From Rostratula benghalensis (Eukaryota; Chordata; Aves; Charadriiformes; Rostratulidae): a DNA stretch of 64,000 nucleotides. The notes under the pieces are model-generated. The model did no database searches. It saw nothing but the letters and a program-made list of their open reading frames with translations, and was not told where the DNA came from. The translations under genes were made by a program, and so were the position numbers. Shown piece after piece: positions 1 through 10,899 of the stretch. The DNA lies in assembly GCA_013399305.1 (NCBI GenBank), contig VXAI01000096.1, positions 2,232,833-2,296,832 of the forward strand. Direction: 5' to 3'. Numbering within the stretch: the first letter of the stretch is position 1; each line of letters opens with the position of its first letter.

Positions 1-1574
1 TCTGGGGACCCAGGTGACTGAATGTGTGTGGATTACTGGCCAGCATTCAGTTCCTTGATGTGGGGCCGTAGATCAAATGGGTTGAAAGAGTTTGACAGTC
101 ATTGAGCATAATTTCCCTGTGCAAGTAAGAATCAACGTGGCTTACATCATTCCTGACAAATGTTTGCCCAACCTGATCTAAAAAGCTTCCAGTGCTGATA
201 AGAACTTTAGCATGCAATCTGTTCTGGTGGCGTGGTGTTCTTCCTGCCAGAAAGTTATCATTTGTACCTCGTCTTCCTTGCTGCCCTTAAAGCTGAGTAC
301 TTCTCTTGTCCTGAGGTGGAGAACAGCTAACTCTCCATAGAGCAGCTCCTATGTGGTAGTCTTTTCCTGTTTCCTTGCAGTCTTCGTTTCTGAGGAAAGA
401 ACAGGAATGCTCTGCTGTTTCTGTAGGTTACTTGCATATCCTTCCCTCCCTGCTTGAGAGCTGCAAAGGGAGACCGGGGTGCAGAAGGTTAGTCCGCTTC
501 AGATACATTGCGGGTGGTACTTGGGCCTATGGTGACTGGAATAACAGAGCTGCTACAGCTCATCTTAGAGCAGAGGAGGAATTCCATTTCCTAAGCAGTG
601 AAGACCAAGCCAAAACTTGCATTAACATTTTGTTTGTCTGGGCAGGTTTTCAAAAGCTGTATTTAAGTTTTTATAAACTATTATTTCTACTCTGGGTTTC
701 ATCCAGAAGGACAAATACCCAGTGAGAAAATGCTTCTCTCACAGTCAAGAAGATGATGAGATACCAAGAGAGACTTTGTCCCATTTCCAGCCTATTTCTC
801 CTTCTGTAGATATTTCGATATGCTTTAAGTGTTGGAGTTGCAGATGTTCCTCTTGTGTAGGATCATATCACATCACGGTCCTTCTCTGTTTCTTTTGCCT
901 GGTACCTGCTTGCAAATCTTGGCGTGGTCCATCCAGTCCCCAGTAAAGGCAGAAGGCTGTTCACATGCCACCACCCTGCAGTCCTGTGGCCATGGCCAAA
1001 GCATGCTCCACATTCAGTTGTTGCAATGGGGACAGGTAGCAGAAGTCACTGTAGCCTGAAGGGTGTTCTAAAATGTGCCCTAGTTGCAGAAGGAGACCTG
1101 TACCCAGCTTTCTCCTGCCTTGCAGTCACCTCTCTGGTTGTGCCAGACAGGCTTAGGCTGACATGCGTGGATTCAGAGGCTGCATTTGAGCTGTTCCCAA
1201 GATTTGCCCTGAGGTAGGGCAAATGTAAGTGTGGCTCCAAGCGGGAGGTGGTGTCCTGTGGGATACTGACTTATGTGTTCTCCCTGCACCTGGGCACTGG
1301 TTTTGCCCATCGCTGCCATGATGGGTCTGGCAGAGCAGCCTTCTGTGGGCAGACTGAAGTGGTTGGGTGAAATGTCTGCCCGTGTTATTTGGGGTTTTTG
1401 ATCCCCTGCAAAGAGGGTACGTAAAGGTACCCTTAACCCCTGGGTAGAAGGAATGGAGTGGGCCAAGGAACGTGGTAGTAATAAGAGGTATGATCATGCT
1501 GTGCTGTCTGCTGAACTGAATGCCATGATGGTTTTCCTCCTGGGCTGCATCCTGGGATCAGGACTTTGGGCAAT
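1..1574. other. Unique non-coding DNA, nothing recognised
   Basis: Mixed-composition DNA, CpG-poor. Small open frames on both strands (longest about 116 codons) overlap each other and show no domain or splice framing. No repeat is recognised before the CR1. Confidence 0.6.
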
Positions 1575-2010
1575 GTGGTATGTGATGATAAGGGGCCTTG
1601 AGCATCTCTCTTGTGAGGAAAGGTTCAGGGACTTGGGTCTTTTTAGGCTGGAGAAGAGAATGATAAGGAGGAATTTGATCAATACGTATAAGTACTTAAG
1701 GGTAGGTGTCAAGAGGAAGAGGCCAATCTCTTTCAGTGGTGCCCAGTGACAAGACAAGAGGAAATGGGCACAAACTTGAAAATAAGAGGTTCCATCTAAA
1801 CATGAGGAGGAACTTCTTCACTTTGAGGATGGCAGAGCCCTGGAAAAGGCTGCCCGGAGAGGTGGTGGAGTCTCTGTCTCTGGAAACATTCATACCCCAT
1901 CTGGATGAGTTCCTGTGTGACCTGCTCTGGGTGGACCTGCCTTGGCAGGGGGTTGGACTAGATGATCTCTGGAGGTCCCTTCCAACCCCATAACATTTTG
2001 TGATTCTGTG
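1575..2010 (+). mobile_element. CR1 LINE, 5'-truncated 3' end
   Basis: This is a truncated, inactive non-LTR retrotransposon of the CR1 family, the dominant LINE of birds. The sequence shows the last part of ORF2 (the reverse transcriptase C-terminal region) and the 3' UTR. One frame reads MIRGLEHLSCEERFRDLGLF up to about 1740. The frame then shifts by one base and continues through a segment with RLPGEVVESLSLETF near 1850-1890. The end carries the hallmark ggttggactagatgatctct (about 1951-1970), then cccttccaacccc and a final tgattctgtg (2001-2010), a single degenerate unit of the CR1 terminal 8-bp repeat. The 5' limit is abrupt: upstream of 1575 the expected reverse-transcriptase sequence is absent, typical of CR1 truncation. 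The frameshift and a stop at 1747 show it is dead. Family identity is very secure; the exact subfamily is not. Confidence 0.96.
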
Positions 2011-3813
2011 TGCAGACACCACTGGAGCGTTTGCAAAATCTGCTGTTTTTCAAGGGATGTGCTCCTGAGCAAACTGCTTTACATATCTTTCTTTTGTGCC
2101 TAAGGAACAATCCACGTGTCTGTAGATTTTGCTGTGGGGATAGAGTGAGTGGGTAGGGATGAGTTCAAAGGGGGGAAACTGCTTGCAGCAGCTCTGGCCA
2201 AGAGCAAGGCCTGTGGAATTCCACCTGTGCCCAAAAGCAGGTGTGACTTCCACTGTCTTCCCCATCTGCTGTTGCCAGGTCAGGGGCAAGTAAGCTATCC
2301 TTCCACCTTGTCTCCTTTGGGAAGTTTAATGCTGCATTTGCTGGAAAGTTGCCAGTGGTTCTGTCCTGTCCTGGGATTCACCAAATCTGGCTTCAGATCC
2401 TTGCTGTGTGACAAACTGCAGGCCTGAGCGTGGGTGTATTACTGCTTACTCTGTTTCTTGCTGTCATGGTTGGAGAATAGCCCTTTGCTGTCTTAACAGA
2501 CTATCGTAACAGTACCTTGTATAGAGGATGTGTGGTCCTTGGTTACTTCAGAGAGGACTGTGACTCTCCTATGGAAACCTCTTCTTCAGTTCCATCCAGA
2601 AAGAACAAAGAATGAGCCAACTTTTGTGAAATCCATCGCATCTGCTTCTCGGTGGCAGAGCACACCACCCTGCTGTGGCACGAGATCAGATTCACTTTGT
2701 TGATTTCCAGTACTGCCAGTGCAAAACCAAAGGATGTGGGAGCAAGCCAAAGTACAGTTCTTCTGCAGCAAGCCCATCTCTGAGCATGATGAGAGCACGA
2801 TGCACAGAGAAACCAGCCGGCTGCAGAGTGCTGAGAAAGTGCATCCTGTTCACAAAAGCAAGTGGTGCTTTTACAGTGCATGAGCATCAAATACATTGCT
2901 ATTGCAGACAGATGGAGAGAAGTGCTGCCACATGTTGTGGTCTCTATGGTTTGTCTCTTTTCTGTGGTTGGTGTCAGAACTGTAGCTTCTAGCTCTGCTT
3001 CATCTTCTCCCTTCATTGACAAACCTGAATAGTCACTCTTCTGTGTCTTGCACACTCATGCCAGCATTTTGGGCACAGAGGACATCAACCTGTCATTTCA
3101 GTTGCAGCTTCTCTGCCAGCATTACGATGACAACCATGGCTACTTGAGCAAGGTTACCTCAGGGTAGAAGGCCTTGGAACAGCTGCAGGTGAACCAGCTG
3201 CTTCCTGGGGAGGAAGGGGCCTTGTCCCCCATTAAATATTTCCTCTGGGTTCAGCTTCCCTCACAGGGCTGCATAAGGAGTCTCAGGCTTCATCCTCTCT
3301 TATGTGACAGCCGGCATGTTCTGAGATAATCATGCCCATTGCCAGGAGCATCAGAAGGCATTGCAGGGATTCCCAGCTCCCAGGCTGGAATTTGCAGTGT
3401 GGCAAAGAAGAGTTTGCCATCTAAATCCAGGGCCAACTGGTGCAGCAAGAAACTGAGGCACAGCAAAAAGAGCCATGGCAGAGTCACAGGAAGAGCTCAA
3501 ATGCCCTTAATGGCAGTTCTTGCAGCCTAACTCGAGCTGTACTTGTTTCTCCCTTTTCTGGTTCTTTAGATAGTATAGCCACCCCTGCTCTCACTTGGGA
3601 GGATGGGTGACTGTGCCTCAAGAATAGGAAGCAATTATTGTTATTCCTTCTTGTTTGCATGAAAAGAAGATGGGAGAGTGTCACCAGAGAAATGGTCAGT
3701 TTGGAGAACCTCCGTCTTGAATATGGTACGAGGGCAATTTTCACACATTGTGTTGCTGGCACAGCCTTTACTAAACACTGCAGGACCTGGGCGTATGCAA
3801 ATGACAGATGTGA
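2011..3813. other. Unique non-coding DNA
   Basis: No gene, RNA gene or repeat recognised. A 170-codon minus-strand frame (2543-3055) is Cys- and Ser-rich without any familiar motif and is judged fortuitous. Confidence 0.6.
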
Positions 3814-3838
3814 TGGAGGAGGGAGGGAGGGAGGGAGT
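3814..3838 (+). repeat. (GGGA)n simple repeat, canonical G-quadruplex motif
   Basis: Tandem GGGA/GAGG units. Four GGG tracts at 3821-3823, 3825-3827, 3829-3831 and 3833-3835 with single-base loops satisfy the classic G-quadruplex pattern on the plus strand; short loops favour a stable parallel fold in principle. No gene or promoter is recognised next to it. Confidence 0.92.
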
Positions 3839-4660
3839 GGTGAAGAAACCATTACATGAAGTTCATCTAGAGAAGACAAGATTCTTGAGAAAGGGTGTGA
3901 TAAAATGAAGCTGAGGTTTTAAGAGTGATGGCCTGTCGTGTTGCATTCCTGCTTTGCCACTCTGGAATGGTAAGTAGAAGCGTGGGGCTGAGTGTCCATA
4001 AGGCACAAGGTGTATATAGAAGGCAAACTCTGAGCCTTAATGTCTGTACTTCAGAGTGGAATGGAACCCCTTCTCCAATGTGGATGGCTTTCTGGTGGAC
4101 CACAGGGGATGGGCAAGCAACAGTGGACCAAGCACAGCACTCTGAGGAGCCTTATTCCATGGAGGGCAGAGCACTGCTCAAAGGATGTCTCAAAAATGTC
4201 ACTTGCCCGAGCGTATGGGAGACAGAACCCCACTTGTAGGGGGATGTCTTCAGCAGTTCTTACATGGGAGATTTTTCATTTCTACTCTGCTAGCTGCTGT
4301 CTGTAGTTTTAGCTCCCCGCCTGCCTCTTCTGTTCTTAATGGTTGGCTTGTCTCCTGTGTTTTGCACATGTGCCATAGCATGGGCACAGCAGGGCATGCC
4401 CAGCAGCTTGACAGCAGAGTGCCTGCTGCTGTGCAGTCCTCACTTGGCAACCCGAGCTGGTGCACCCACCAATGCTGGTAGAAGAGCGGATTCTACCATC
4501 AAAATCCTTGCTGCTTATCTGAAATACTCATCCAAGACTGTCGAGAACATGAACGCCGTTGCTTGAGTTATTGAAAAAGGCATGAATTGTTACAAAATTC
4601 CTGGCCTGGCATTTTGCTTATGATTAATTACTTAGGTTTACATAGAGCTTGGTTGTTCCA

Positions 4661-4715
4661 GTTCTGAATCCAGAGTAAGCAGTTACAGCTCCGTTGACCT
4701 CAGTGGAGTCATCGC
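4661..4715. repeat. Relic of an old amniote palindromic repeat
   Basis: The string aatccagagtaa...agttacagctccgttgacctcagtggagtcat follows, with substitutions, a very common old sequence in turtle, crocodile and bird genomes (ending in the form ...actccattgacttcaatggagt...). The inner part is self-complementary (ctccgttgac / gtggag). I recall the consensus but not a secure family name, and the fragment is short. Confidence 0.5.
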
Positions 4716-5417
4716 ACTCAATCCTGTTGGGTTGAAGTTGGCTCAATGGGTGATAGGTGGTGTTTTTGTGAAACAAGCATCCAGTCATTGATTTAAACCT
4801 TTCCAGGGACTGGAGGCTGATAGCTGATAAATCTTTTCCCTTTACCTATATTGCTCCGCCATTTATCTGGGAGTGACCTCACCAGCCCTTTCCACCTTGA
4901 ACTTGCTGCTCCTCTGGAGTCCTTCTCTGAGCCTTTGCAGTTCACAGTGTGTGTTGCTGTAGTGATAGAAGCTTTTCTCACAGGTTGCTCCATCTCTCTC
5001 TAAGCTTTCAGTGCTCTATTCCCCTGCCAGTATCTTGTTGTGTAACTCTCCCCCTGCCAATATTGTTGGCTTGCATGGCTACATTTCTTAGATAATTTGG
5101 AGTAATCTTGTGACAGAAAAATTCTAATCTAAAAGGCAGTTTAGTCTTGCACTGTGATTCATGATTTTGCTGCTGGTGGGGTGTGCTGGGGTGGGAGTCG
5201 TGGTGCCGGCACGTGATTTCTTGAATAGATCAAGATCATACTTTGCTCAAACAAGGCTTCTTCGTTTAATGTGTATGGGCCAGGGGCACTCAAGCTGAAA
5301 GGAGGTTTTGTACTTCAACTTCCAGGTCAGTGAGTTTTTTATCTTGTTTGTGTCAGCAGACAGTAGCCCCTTTTTCAGCATCACAACTATTTCCATCTCA
5401 GCAACACGCCTGCGTGT

Positions 5418-5441
5418 ACACACACACACACACACACACAC
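5418..5441. repeat. (AC)12 dinucleotide microsatellite
   Basis: Twelve uninterrupted AC units, preceded by gcgtgt and followed by gtg. It should be polymorphic in length. The Cys-Val-rich start of the reverse-strand frame at 5247-5441 and the Thr-His run of the forward frame at 5330-5545 are translations of this repeat. Confidence 0.97.
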
Positions 5442-5699
5442 GTGATGCAGATCCTGAATTGCGCAATAAACTCCAGGGTAAGTTCCATAAACCCAGCAAA
5501 GACATCATCTGTTACGCTTCAGGGCTTGATTGTGTAGCCTATTGACCAGCAATAAAGCCAAGAGTATGGAGGTAGTGAGTTATTCATTTATTTTGGCTTT
5601 TCCACCCGTCATTGCCTATGTGGGAAAGAAAAGGGGCAAAAATACTTTGAGAGTGAAAACTCTGTCTTTTCAGAGGTGCCTTTGTAACTTGTGGAGGCT

Positions 5700-5775
5700 G
5701 GATAATTTAATTAAAATAGTCAAGTATTAAATAAATTAAGTATTTAATTTAGTAATTAAGTAATTTAGTTACTCA
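5700..5775. repeat. AT-rich low-complexity tract
   Basis: About 75 bases almost wholly A and T, made of repeated variants of taattaagt / atttaatt (for example attaaataaattaagtattt and agtaattaagtaatttagtt). It contains several TTAAT/TAATTA homeodomain-type cores, but the simple composition explains them. Confidence 0.8.
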
Positions 5776-5800
5776 ATAGGGCCAGGATTAAGGCCATGCT

Positions 5801-5832
5801 AGGTCATGAGCATGAAAGGTCATGAATTATGA
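5801..5832 (+). repeat. Imperfect tandem duplication of a 16-mer carrying AGGTCA
   Basis: Two adjacent 16-base units begin aggtcatga: aggtcatgagcatgaa (5801-5816) and aggtcatgaattatga (5817-5832). Each carries the nuclear-receptor half-site AGGTCA (5801-5806 and 5817-5822), giving a direct repeat with 10-base spacing. This is larger than the DR1-DR5 spacing normally used by RXR heterodimers, so receptor binding is speculative; the second copy (aaAGGTCA) could serve a monomeric orphan receptor. Confidence 0.6.
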
Positions 5833-8800
5833 GCGCAAACAAAAGGATGAATGCATCTGAATGAATGCCCTGTAGTCTGTTGTTGGTGTCCTGATCAAAA
5901 AATAGCTGCTTGAAACCCTGTCTTTGCAGCAATTAGTGCTTGCCAGCACCCTCCTCTGCCTGTGCAGTCTGGAAAAGCAAGGAAGGAGGCTCCATGCTGC
6001 TGCTGACAGCATGTCTTTTCCTGAGCACCCCTCCAGAAGGTGTGGGGAATTGCAGGTAGAGCCTCGAGCACCAATTTATGGATGTCCCATTCGGGAGCAT
6101 TACCCTTCTCCCTCTTGAGGTCTGTCCTGCTGCCTGTCTGCAGTGAGCAGGAGAGCGAAGGCAGCTCCTTTTTCCTTCCCTCCTTTTCTCATCTGGCAGT
6201 GCCTGCACCAAAGCCCTGCTCAGCCATGGAGCGTGCTCACACCCAGCTGTGCCAGACCTCCCTAACCTCGCTGTTTGTGCTGTGGATCCCTGCAGAATTC
6301 CCTCCATTCCTGATCATCTTGGACTTTGTCCCTAGCTAAAAATCATGCTCAGGCTTCTCAGAATTAATGTGTATTAGACTAACTCAGAATTACCCTTTCC
6401 TAGGAAATGTCCTAGAATTTGAGTTTTAGGAATGTTTTGGACTGGGATTTCTGAATTTTTGTTTTTAGTTATATCCATTTTGTGTGGTTGTACTGTTTAT
6501 GCTTACTGCTGATTTGTTGAGTAAAGACTACTAGTAGGTCACAGTATGTATATTAAATAAGAAAACACAGTAGTTAGTTAACTCTTTTTTTTATTATTTT
6601 TTTTAACTAAATTGATAAGAACAGCTGCTGCTTAATATGACTGAAACATCTTATCTTATTCTCTAGAACAAGAAGTCCCTTGTTTGTAATGTAATGAAAA
6701 TCTGGCAGTGCCATTACACACCCAGGAACACCTTTATCTAGAAAAGCAGATAACATTTTGTTCTGTAGTAAGAAGCGCTTCATCTTAATGATCTAAAAGG
6801 TAATAAAGTATTTCACTACTTCTGTCGTGTTAAGGCAAGGTAATAACAATGCATGTGGGATAAAAACATCTAAGATGAAATAGGTACAATTTGGAAGTTC
6901 TGGAACAGGGCTTCTGAATTGCCAGAAGCAAAGCTGTTCCAAGTAGTTTTGGCAGGAACTTTTATCAAAATCAATGCTCTTTCAAAAACATATTTTAAAA
7001 AAATTTCTTACAAGAAGTTCTTCCCAAGAGGATGTTTTGATGGTGTTTTTCTACTAGCTCTCTTTCTGTCCCAGCAAAGGCAGTCTTTGTTATGCTCCTT
7101 GGCACTGTGAGTAAGAGATGACTGCCTTTTCTCTGTAGTGAAAGTCCTAAAAATGCCTTCATTGCACAAGCTGTCCCTCTCTGGCTCCTGCACTGCTTTT
7201 GTGCTGCTTTAACACATCACGTCAGGTGTGAAATAACTCCCCTTATCCCAAGGCAGGAGCGTGCTGTTCAACCAGCTGCTGCCTGTCTGCCCTGCCCATG
7301 GAGAAAGGACAGCGTGCTCTCACTGTTGGGCCTCTCCCACCAAGACCACCCTCCACATGGAGGAAACAGCGAATGTTATCATACCCGTTTCTCTTTTCCA
7401 AGGTGCTGCCCAGACAAGCAGTCCAAATGTGTTCCAAAAAAACCCCCAGGATGGTCTGAGCAGGGGAGATAGCACGTGTGAGTGGGAGGCCGGAGAACTA
7501 ATCGAGCCAAAGTCTCCTCTCTTGTTGTGCTTTGCGTTGAGATTTGATGACTAGTGGGTGGGCCTTTGCCGCTCTCGTGGAGGAAGTTGTTTCTCTGGGT
7601 ACCTTTCAGCAGCCATCACTGCAGACACTCGTGGGAAGCCACAGTTTGGGGAACCAAATTCCAGTGTGGCTCACAGCGCAGGTGAAGTGTTGATCAGCCT
7701 TAAATCCCTGCAGCTATTACACCGTATAATGAAAAGAAAGCAAACCCATACTGTAGAAACAGCTTCCTTGTTTATTGCAAGTAAGCAAGTTCAATTTGGG
7801 AATACCATCCTCAGTGGAAGAGCAGGACTGCAGTGGGGTTTGTAAGCAGGATATTTTCACTGGAGTTGGTATTCAGTCCAGGCATCAATAGTTTTGAGAA
7901 GTAAAGTATCCCAGCAGAGAGGTGTGTGTCAGCAGAGCTCTGCTGAAACTGGTCTGCCCATAAGAAAACACAGCTGCCATATTCACCCCACTCCTCCGGT
8001 ATAAAGACTTTCTTTTTAATAGTAGCAGTGAAAGAAACTCTTACCTAACAGGGAGGAATGAGCTCTCCAGAAGTCAGAAATAAAGATGCTGACAGCTTTG
8101 CTGCAAATGCAGCGATAAGAAGACGAGTGACAGTTTTTGAGTTTCTGTTGGACAAGCAGATTTTATGAACTGGTTTATGCTCGTGCGACCTTAAGGCCAT
8201 TATTACTGCAAGGATCTGGGAGCAGAGGATGAGTGAAGACAGGGTGTGAGGGCAGTTTCTGGAACCATGCCACTGAAATAGCACTGGACAAGTTCCCGTG
8301 GGTGTGCTCCTCTGAATTTTATTTCCACAAGACAACAGATGTCCCCGCTTGCTTCAATTCACAGAATTAGATTGAAGGTTGGAAAACAGAAGAATTCTTT
8401 ATTCCTTAGGCTGAGATCTGGGTTTAGCTACATCCAAATTGATTCTTTATGCGAGCAGGAAAATATCTTTGCTTGTTCTTAAACGGTGCTTCTGTATGCC
8501 ATTTTTGCCCTGTCTGGGTTTATACTGAAAGTGGATCTCTGAAAGGTCAGGAAGAAGCTGTGGTCTCTGAGACACCGTGGCTATGTGTATGGCATGAAAA
8601 GCTCCAGGGAAACAGCAATGTAATGATGTCGGCAGGAATTTTGCCCACGAGCTGGAAACTGGAGAAGTGGCCCATAATAATAAAGGGTTGTCCATGTTGC
8701 TCATGGCAGCAGGGAAAGTTCAGTGGATGTGTCTGGCCATTCTGAAGAAGTTGTTTGGCTGTGTTTCAGAGCTTGCAGAGCTTGGGGAAGGGCTGTGAAC

Positions 8801-9349
8801 CTCTGAATAGGACAGAAGTCTTAGATTTGAGGGTCTTGGGGAGGCTTTATCCTTCTGTCACCAATGACTGCCACAGAAGACCCAGGGTTGAAAGTTAAGA
8901 GAGTCGGTGGTGTTCTGAAGAGTCTTAACAAGAAGGGAAGGAGGCCCAGAATCAGGGGTTGTTCTGTGGAAGTCTGCTTGTGTTAAAGTGGGGGAGCAGG
9001 GCAGTGTGACTGGTACCTGCAGTGTGTGGGGGAGCCCTACAGAGGGGCAGAGGGCACAGGACCGAGTGCTGGCACCAGCCTGGGGCCGCGTGTCCTCAGC
9101 CGCTGTGGGAATGGCGTGCACGAGGTGCTGGCAGGTGGGAGCAGAGGAGGGAATGAGCTGAGCGCTGAGGAGGCAGCTGGAGGCAGCAGAGGAACTTTGA
9201 TAGCAGAAGGAACATATGGAGGAGAAGAGTCAGGGCTGATAGGGCTGTAGGATAGTTTCAAGGAGACGGCCCTGCTACAAATAGGGAGGTTCAGAACCAA
9301 GATGCAAGAGCGTGCCAAGAACAGTGTGTACGGTTCTGTCAGAAAAATG
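5833..9349. other. Unique non-coding DNA
   Basis: Apart from the possible CR1 scrap at 8359, I see only T-rich stretches (about 6583-6604) and short frames. A GC-rich, purine-rich stretch at 9010-9200 yields long-looking frames on both strands, which is a composition effect. Confidence 0.55.
8359..8386 (-). mobile_element. Possible CR1 3'-terminal scrap, antisense
   Basis: The string tcacagaattag-attgaaggttggaaaa resembles the start of an antisense CR1 end (cacagaatca...gaggttggaa). Only about 28 bases match and nothing follows that is CR1-like, so support is weak. Confidence 0.22.
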
Positions 9350-9695
9350 TCCCCGCGCAGGAGCAGGTGCAGAACAGGGCCAGGAGGATGAGTAAGGGAC
9401 AGAAAGCTTAGCAGATGATATAAAACTAAAAGAGATGAGTTTGTTTTGCTTAGCAAAACAAAGACCGGGAGAGGAATGTGAGGTCTCTCTGTAAACACTT
9501 CATTGCAAAGCAAATACTAGAGGGGAAGAAAAGGTCTTTATTATAAAGATCAATGCTGGCATAAGGACAAATTGGTACAAATTTGCTATTAATAATTAGC
9601 CTGAAAATTACATTTTCAACCACTAGGGGAGTGAGATTCTGGAACAGTCTCTCAAAGGGGGAAATTTAAACCAGAGGAGCTTATAAAGAAGCCTG
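9350..9695 (+). mobile_element. Ancient CR1-like LINE relic (3' part of ORF2)
   Basis: A strongly decayed LINE fragment in the same orientation as the younger CR1 at 1.6-2.0 kb. Recognisable landmarks, in the order expected for CR1 ORF2, are gagcaggtgcagaacaggg (9361-9379), a segment like the 'LFSLEKR...' region around 9435-9480, a ctctctgtaaacacttcatt stretch (9485-9504), a gacaa...gctattaataatt stretch (9566-9597), and cactaggggagtgagattct followed by ggaaca (9621-9646). Many substitutions and stops have accumulated, so it cannot be active. The long open frame on the opposite strand here (9037-9513) is partly an antisense shadow of this relic. Compared with the CR1 at 1.6 kb it is far more diverged, consistent with an old sauropsid-wide CR1 lineage; the subfamily is an inference. 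Confidence 0.8.
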
Positions 9696-10824
9696 AGGAG
9701 CCTGCAGTGGCAAAGGGAGAGTAAATTAAATCTTTGACACAGTCTTACTTTATTTTATGCAATTTGGTGCTAAAACCAGCCTGACATAATAGTTTAGAGA
9801 GGAGGGCTGGCTGCAGGTAGAAGGTGGAAGCAGCGGTCAGCAGCCATAATTAAGAATTGATAGCCAAGTTACAAGTCAAATGCAGGAGATGGGGAGTTTC
9901 AGGATAGCTGAGCTGTACAGATATCCAGCTTTGGCTGTATCTAGTGTTAAGAACATAGACTTCACCAAATTCACTAAGTTTAGAGCCTTTTCACAACATC
10001 TTTTTTTAACCAAAATTTGCACACTAGGACTTCACTCTCCAATTCCTGGTTGCTGTCATTTTCTGCTCCGTTGTGGCACAGGTCTACATTGTGGCTGTAG
10101 TAGAGCAGCTTTGTCTCTGTGCCCCTCATTCCTTTTTCATAAAAGATTAGGATATGTTTCAGGGTATGTTTTGAGAATGCCTCCAGTTTTGCAGTGTTAT
10201 CCAGGGTCCTAACTGAGAAACCTATAGGTTCCTATAGGACAAGCTGAACTTTTCAGGCTAGAAAGTGAAAGGAAAATGCAAACAAATAAGGAAAAAAACC
10301 AGCCAGTTAAATCAAGAACCTCAGCCCTTAATGATGGTACACAGGTATTCCCGGAAATGGCAGTTCTTTGGAATTGGGATAAAGAATGCAGGAAGCAAGC
10401 AATAAATAGGAGATGCGCCTGGACAGAACCATGAAGAATGAAGAAGGGATGGATTTCAGCTCCTAAGCAGAAATGAGCAGTCAGGACAAAGACATTTTAC
10501 TTCCCATTCCTTCTGGCTGCAGACTTGGAAAGCATCAGAGATACATGGGAGAAAGCTGGAGGAGCATTATTGCCCATCTGAAGAAAAAAATCCTGTGCTG
10601 CTTTGAATTTTGCCACAATATCCATGGCGCTGTCTGCTGAGTTTGGTTTTCTTTGTAGCGTTTCTCTCTTACTAAGGGACTTTGCTTATTTGTCCCTCAG
10701 CATGATCCTGACTTGGCAGTAAAGCTAAGCAGAGTGTTGGAAAGCTGCCATTAATTAATGGAGACAATGCATTGGAGGGATAAAATTGAATATAAAAATT
10801 GCATTTCTCAGAGGAGGCTCTTAC

Positions 10825-10899
10825 CTGATGATGTGAGATGTCATAGGTCTTCCAGAAGTGGCCAATGTCTCTTGCCTCCAGCTCATTAAAGCATTCCAT
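10825..10899 (-). other. Candidate first coding exon (25 codons) ending at a strong splice donor
   Basis: On the minus strand an ATG at 10897-10899 has a favourable context (A at -3, G at +4). It opens a 25-codon frame beginning MECFNELEARDIGHFWK and ending exactly in phase 0 at CAG|GTAAGA (donor GT at 10823-10824). An in-frame TGA lies 21 bases upstream, so translation would begin here. I do not recognise the peptide, no TATA box or CpG-rich promoter is visible upstream, and the following exon is not identifiable. It is a testable prediction, not an annotated gene. Confidence 0.15.

Noticed and set aside
2543..3055. 170-codon minus-strand open frame
   Set aside because: No recognisable domain, high Cys and Ser typical of random translation, no splice signals at its ends.
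9037..9513. 158-codon minus-strand open frame, Leu/Pro/Ser-rich
   Set aside because: Its first half is the antisense of the old CR1 relic and the rest is a purine-rich stretch read backwards; no domain.
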